From positions 1-10,162 of the forward strand of contig CAMDCQ010000075.1 in the NCBI GenBank assembly GCA_945890595.1: a stretch of 10,162 nucleotides of DNA. Reading direction: 5' to 3'. The translations under genes were made by a program, and so were the position numbers. The stretch is from Chitinophaga pinensis. GTDB lineage: Bacteria; Bacteroidota; Bacteroidia; NS11-12g; UBA9320. Shown piece after piece: positions 7,274 to 10,162 of the stretch (its first letter is position 1; every line of letters starts with the position of its first letter). The notes beneath the pieces were generated by a model. That model saw only the letters and a list, made by a program, of their open reading frames with translations. It did no database searches and was not told where the DNA came from.

Positions 7274-7489
7274 TTACTTCCTTCTCTTGTTATACCAAAT
7301 ACCCCCAATAATGGCAATGGCGATATACGGAGTGGCTAATAAGTATAGAATGCCATCATTGAGGCCTCTTCCCTTAGAATTTGCTTCTTTCATTCCGCTC
7401 TCTACGGATGCTTTGCACATAGGACATTGTGCATCGGCTGTTAAGGCTGCAGCCGAGATGAGAAATAGAATAACTAATATCTTTTTCAT
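7274..7489 (-). CDS. Small exported or membrane protein with a CPMC motif
   Basis: 71 aa from the ATG at 7489; a GTG two codons upstream (7495) is possible but spoils nothing and adds nothing. Seen: a signal peptide at 1-20 (MKKILVILFLISAAALTADA), then QCPMC with C22 and C25 spaced as a CxxC pair, a short soluble stretch, one transmembrane helix at about 48-65 (ILYLLATPYIAIAIIGGI), and a basic end (YNKRRK). The CxxC pair would face the periplasm. Similar short CPMC proteins accompany oxidase genes in Bacteroidota, as far as I recall. A role in copper handling or thiol redox during oxidase assembly is inference. It lies 3 bases before the DUF983 gene and 10 bases after fkbM. No named family can be given with confidence. 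Confidence 0.8.
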   Translation of the reverse strand: MKKILVILFLISAAALTADAQCPMCKASVESGMKEANSKGRGLNDGILYLLATPYIAIAIIGGIWYNKRRK

Positions 7490-7499
7490 GGCCACAAAG

Positions 7500-8231
7500 T
7501 TAAGGGTGTTTATGGATAAAGAAGAAGTTCTGTATATTACTTGGGTTACTTTGTATCGCTTCTAACTTACCGTGTCGCAATACCATCGTTTCGTAACCTA
7601 ATCCTTGAAGATAACCAAAACAATCTAATCTGTTCTGATTATCCCAAAGCTCACAGTAAATAATGGGCTTATCGGTTTTTAAAATATTTTCTGCTCCTAA
7701 AAAGACTTCGTATTCAAAGTTTTCGACGTCAATCTTGATAGCATCAATTTTTTTATTTTTTAACTCCGGTTGATCATCCAGTTTTAGGCATTCTGTTTCA
7801 AAAATACTCCCGTCATTAAACTCAGTCATTTTTGCGTCTACTACATGACTAAGGCCCTGTTTTTTCACCCCATCTACTTCTGGTAATACCAGTTGAATCG
7901 ATTTATTCTCATTCCCGAGTGCATTAGTCAGAATGTGTAAGTTATCCAGCTTATATTTGGCTTTCACCTTTTCTACCACTTTGTAGTTGTTTGGCATGGG
8001 TTCAAAAGCAAAGGTCTCTTTGCTGTTTTTGGCAAGATGATACGACATTAAACCTAGATTAGCACCAATGTCTAAAACGATATGGTTCTTGTTTAACAAA
8101 GTAAGAAAATGAAAAAAGTCATTTTCATGCTTGTCGTATTTTAACGTACGAAGTTTATACAGTGTGAAATACCACAAGTAAGCATCGTATCCCAATACTT
8201 TTTGTAATATCCGTTGTAAGGTCGACTTCAA
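7500..8231 (-). CDS. FkbM-family SAM-dependent methyltransferase
   Basis: 243 aa from a TTG at 8231. Likely O-methyltransferase; members modify sugars, polyketides or lipids, but the substrate here cannot be read. Seen: the SAM-binding motif VLDIGANLG at about 52-60, the ribose-contacting acidic residue in AFEPMP at about 75-80, and the FkbM hallmark IDAIKIDVENFEYEVFLGAE at about 162-181, followed by IIYCELW. The reading frame stays open to a TTG at 8303, but that start would run 67 bases into the DUF420 gene and add a hydrophobic piece that mirrors it. TTG 8231 lies 5 bases after the DUF420 stop and gives MKSTLQRILQKVLGYD. There is no ATG until residue 64, inside the SAM domain, so a non-ATG start is required. 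The gene is out of character in a respiratory operon. Confidence 0.87.
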   Translation of the reverse strand: MKSTLQRILQKVLGYDAYLWYFTLYKLRTLKYDKHENDFFHFLTLLNKNHIVLDIGANLGLMSYHLAKNSKETFAFEPMPNNYKVVEKVKAKYKLDNLHILTNALGNENKSIQLVLPEVDGVKKQGLSHVVDAKMTEFNDGSIFETECLKLDDQPELKNKKIDAIKIDVENFEYEVFLGAENILKTDKPIIYCELWDNQNRLDCFGYLQGLGYETMVLRHGKLEAIQSNPSNIQNFFFIHKHP

Positions 8232-8236
8232 ACTAG

Positions 8237-8773
8237 TTAGAAAGAGTAGTAAGGGGAAATAAGTACGTATACTAAAACCCCTGTTACGGCTACATAAAGC
8301 CAAATAGGGTAGGTAAAACGAACAATTTTTCGGTGCTTTGCGATATTGTTATTTAACGCGTACCAAAATGCCAATAAAATCATTGGTAACACGATAGCTG
8401 CTAAAAAGATATGCGAGATTAGAATGGTGTAATATACGTATTTCATAGCTCCTTCGCCACCATAACTGGTTTCAGGCACAAAGAAATGATACGTAACATA
8501 GCTCAATAAGAAAACGGCAGATAGACAAAATGCAGTGATGTTGAGCAATTTATGCTTGGCCACATTCGCACCTTTAATCGCACGAAGCGAAAAGATTAAT
8601 AACACCGCACACGTACCATTTATGATAGCATGTAACATGGGCAGCTTGTAAATAAATGCAGGAAACTCGGTTGGTGGATTGAGTATACGTTTATTTAGTA
8701 CTACCACTAGTAGAAATACTACCACGGATACTACCATGGCAATCCTAAAAAATGCTTTATCGCTTATCTTCAT
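8237..8773 (-). CDS. DUF420 family membrane protein, CtaM-like oxidase maturation factor
   Basis: 178 aa. DUF420 includes CtaM of Staphylococcus aureus, which is needed for function of aa3-type heme-copper oxidase. Seen: five hydrophobic helices at about 9-27, 46-64, 76-97, 112-140 and 153-173, with histidines at or near membrane edges (H48 in LPMLHAIING, H74, H96 in YVTYHFFVPET, H121 in ISHIFLA, H147). Such histidines are typical of the family and could bind heme or copper. The gene overlaps the SCO gene by 17 bases, so the two are probably coupled. The ATG at 8773 gives a natural N-terminus. The family call is firm; a maturation role in this organism is inferred from neighbours and homologues. 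Confidence 0.88.
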   Translation of the reverse strand: MKISDKAFFRIAMVVSVVVFLLVVVLNKRILNPPTEFPAFIYKLPMLHAIINGTCAVLLIFSLRAIKGANVAKHKLLNITAFCLSAVFLLSYVTYHFFVPETSYGGEGAMKYVYYTILISHIFLAAIVLPMILLAFWYALNNNIAKHRKIVRFTYPIWLYVAVTGVLVYVLISPYYSF

Positions 8774-9416
8774 CTTTTTCTTGGTCTTTATATGTTTTTA
8801 ATAAGAATCGGGCATCTTCTATCATTTTCATGATATCGGTAATGTCCAGTCCATCGTAAATACCACGTACGTGAAAATCTTTATCGATTAACATTACTTT
8901 CTCACTGTGTATAAAATCAGTGGTATCGGGAACTGCCTGTATTACGGCTTTATAGCTATCTCTTGCTAATCGGTATATCGTGCTTTTACTTCCAGTCAAG
9001 AATTTCCATTGGTCATCGTTTACCTCAAATTTATCTGCGTAGGCACGAAGTACAGCAGCGGTATCGTTATAAGGATCTACGGTATGAGATATAAATAATA
9101 CATCCGTACTGTTTTCAAGTTTCTGAGAGGCAATTTTAAGATGCCCATTGATAGTTGGACAAACCTCAGGACAAGAAGCAAAAAAGAAATTCGCGATAAA
9201 TACCTTGTCGCCAATATCCTCACGTGTAAACACATCTCCATTCTGATCAATCAAGGAGAAACTATCAATATAATACGGTACTTCTTCACCCATTTCATCC
9301 GTAGAGTAAACAGGTAATTCGGTGTATTTAAATTCTTTAGAATGCCAGTAAAAGGCAATGAGAACGGGTATAAGGATAATTATACCAACTATAATTAGTC
9401 CACCTACTCTTTTCAT
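8757..9416 (-). CDS. SCO1/SenC family copper chaperone
   Basis: 219 aa. Membrane-anchored periplasmic thioredoxin-fold protein that helps load copper into the CuA site of cytochrome c oxidase. Seen: an N-terminal anchor helix at about 5-23; the copper-binding CPEVC motif with C82 and C86 in FFFASCPEVCPTI; FISHTVDPYNDT (108-119); and the third ligand H170 in DFIHSEKVMLID. All three metal ligands are intact. The charged C-terminal tail (KDQEKDEDKR) lies in the 17-base overlap with the DUF420 gene. It starts at ATG 9416, 8 bases after the subunit IV stop. Placement between oxidase subunits and other assembly genes supports the oxidase role over a purely redox one. Confidence 0.94.
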   Translation of the reverse strand: MKRVGGLIIVGIIILIPVLIAFYWHSKEFKYTELPVYSTDEMGEEVPYYIDSFSLIDQNGDVFTREDIGDKVFIANFFFASCPEVCPTINGHLKIASQKLENSTDVLFISHTVDPYNDTAAVLRAYADKFEVNDDQWKFLTGSKSTIYRLARDSYKAVIQAVPDTTDFIHSEKVMLIDKDFHVRGIYDGLDITDIMKMIEDARFLLKTYKDQEKDEDKR

Positions 9417-9424
9417 GGATTAGC

Positions 9425-9781
9425 TTAAACGGTTCCCCAGAAATTTCCTTCAAATAGCATCCAAGCTATAAAGAAAATAATAAACATCATAGGAATAATA
9501 ATCATGGAAGCAAAACCTAATTTCTCATGCTTCATGTGCATAAATGTACCTACAATGTATATGGCTTTTACAATACCCAATGCTATGAAAATAATGTTTC
9601 TAGCCATAGAAGGAGGCATGATAAAATAAAAAGCTACGTCTATTACGGTTAGCCCTAATAGTATCCAGAATTTGAGCCAGATATCTTTAGTACCATGACT
9701 GTGGGTATGCGGTACCCAAACAGTTGGATCGTAATTTACTTCGTCGTGTATATCTACGTTATGATTTGAATGTGAAGACAT
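9425..9781 (-). CDS. Cytochrome c oxidase subunit IV (prokaryotic COX4 type)
   Basis: 118 aa. Small accessory subunit of aa3/caa3-type heme-copper oxidase in the inner membrane. Seen: three transmembrane helices at about 35-54, 62-80 and 92-110, with the family loop TFMHMKHEKLGF (79-90) between the second and third. The N-terminus before the first helix is histidine-rich (H4, H7, H12, H25, H27, H29, including VPHTHSHGTKD). It lies 24 bases after subunit III and 8 bases before the SCO gene. Identity rests on topology, the loop motif and the operon; the general class is secure. Confidence 0.88.
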   Translation of the reverse strand: MSSHSNHNVDIHDEVNYDPTVWVPHTHSHGTKDIWLKFWILLGLTVIDVAFYFIMPPSMARNIIFIALGIVKAIYIVGTFMHMKHEKLGFASMIIIPMMFIIFFIAWMLFEGNFWGTV

Positions 9782-9805
9782 AATTATAATAGTTTAAAGA
9801 TAAAA

Positions 9806-10162
9806 TTAGATTAAGTAAAAGAATGTGAAAACGAAAACCCATACAAGGTCTACAAAGTGCCAGTATAAACCAACTTTTTCAACCATTTCATAATGACCTC
9901 TTTTCTCGTAAGTACCCATAAGGTTATTTACATAGACAATGATGTTAAGCACCACACCCGAAAACACGTGAAAACCATGGAAACCAGTAACCCCAAAAAA
10001 TAGGGCAGCGAATGTTGGTGGGCCATACGGATTACTGTACATGCGCGAACCAGCACCAATAAACTGTGTCCATTCCCAAGCTTGACAACCTAAGAACATA
10101 AAACCACCTATGATGGTCCAAAGCATCCATTTGCTTACCGCAGCTTTGTCTCCTCGCTGGCC
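9806..10162 (-). CDS. Cytochrome c oxidase subunit III, C-terminal part (5' end outside window)
   Basis: The frame is open to the right edge; 118 codons are visible and begin GQRGDKAAVSKWMLW, so the Met at 10126 is internal and not the start. Seen: GCQAWEWTQFI with the conserved membrane glutamate, the family motif FGVTGFHGFHVFSG (56-69 of the visible part), and the terminal helix YWHFVDLVWVFVFTFFYL, an almost textbook COX3 ending. The subunit stabilises the proton-pumping oxidase core in the inner membrane. It is the most upstream visible gene of the operon; subunits I and II should lie further right or elsewhere in the genome. Confidence 0.95.
   Translation of the reverse strand, partial: GQRGDKAAVSKWMLWTIIGGFMFLGCQAWEWTQFIGAGSRMYSNPYGPPTFAALFFGVTGFHGFHVFSGVVLNIIVYVNNLMGTYEKRGHYEMVEKVGLYWHFVDLVWVFVFTFFYLI

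Noticed and set aside
8232..8303. Longer N-terminus for the FkbM methyltransferase from TTG 8303
   Set aside because: It would overlap the DUF420 gene by 67 bases, and the added residues are the out-of-frame reading of that gene's last helix. TTG 8231 just past the DUF420 stop fits better.
10124..10126. Met at 10126 as the start of subunit III
   Set aside because: The frame continues upstream to the window edge with family-like sequence, and the part from this Met lacks most of the subunit, so the gene is cut by the window.
1..10162. tRNA, rRNA, CRISPR arrays, insertion sequences, toxin-antitoxin or phage genes
   Set aside because: None seen. Coding genes fill nearly the whole window, and no terminal inverted repeats, spaced repeats or cloverleaf-like sequences stood out by eye.

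Overview
The window reads as chromosomal DNA of a Bacteroidota member, probably Flavobacteriales-like. The reasons are the tandem CCDC81-type HU plus SPOR protein, a TonB-like protein with the 'GG-AI--G' signature usual beside Bacteroidota ExbD, a DUF983 and CPMC-protein tail on the cytochrome oxidase operon, a TAnnTTTG promoter element before recA, and almost no Shine-Dalgarno sites. It is dense and ordinary in content: 13 genes, no RNA genes, no mobile elements, no CRISPR. The longest non-coding stretch is 156 bases, between the divergent starts of the outer-membrane gene and recA.

Left block (1-5662, all minus strand). In transcription order: a plugless TonB-receptor-like outer-membrane beta-barrel, an HU-HU-transmembrane-SPOR protein, ExbB, ExbD, a TonB-like protein, and folC, which runs off the left edge. 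From the HU/SPOR gene to folC the gaps are 1, 2, 16 and 8 bases, so these five are almost certainly one transcript. The barrel gene sits 57 bases further upstream. Together they look like an envelope-energising module: an ion-driven inner-membrane motor (ExbB/ExbD), a periplasm-spanning transducer, an outer-membrane barrel, and a bitopic protein that could touch DNA on one side and septal peptidoglycan on the other. folC is probably a housekeeping passenger.

Middle (5663-6903). recA is the only plus-strand gene. It has a plausible Bacteroidota promoter upstream and a strong hairpin terminator downstream. The hairpin abuts the stop codon of the convergent DUF983 gene and may serve both strands.

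Right block (6902-10162, all minus strand). This is the distal part of an aa3/caa3-type cytochrome c oxidase operon, in transcription order: subunit III (5' end outside the window), subunit IV, SCO copper chaperone, DUF420 (CtaM-like), an FkbM-type methyltransferase, a small secreted or membrane CPMC protein, and DUF983. Apart from FkbM these are oxidase subunits or likely assembly factors. The methyltransferase looks like an accessory gene inserted into a conserved respiratory string.

Three genes (folC, the barrel and fkbM) appear to start with TTG. For the barrel this is unavoidable, because the next in-frame Met is at residue 362. The most noteworthy item is the HU/SPOR protein tied to ExbBD. 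I see no clear evidence of a wholly new system.
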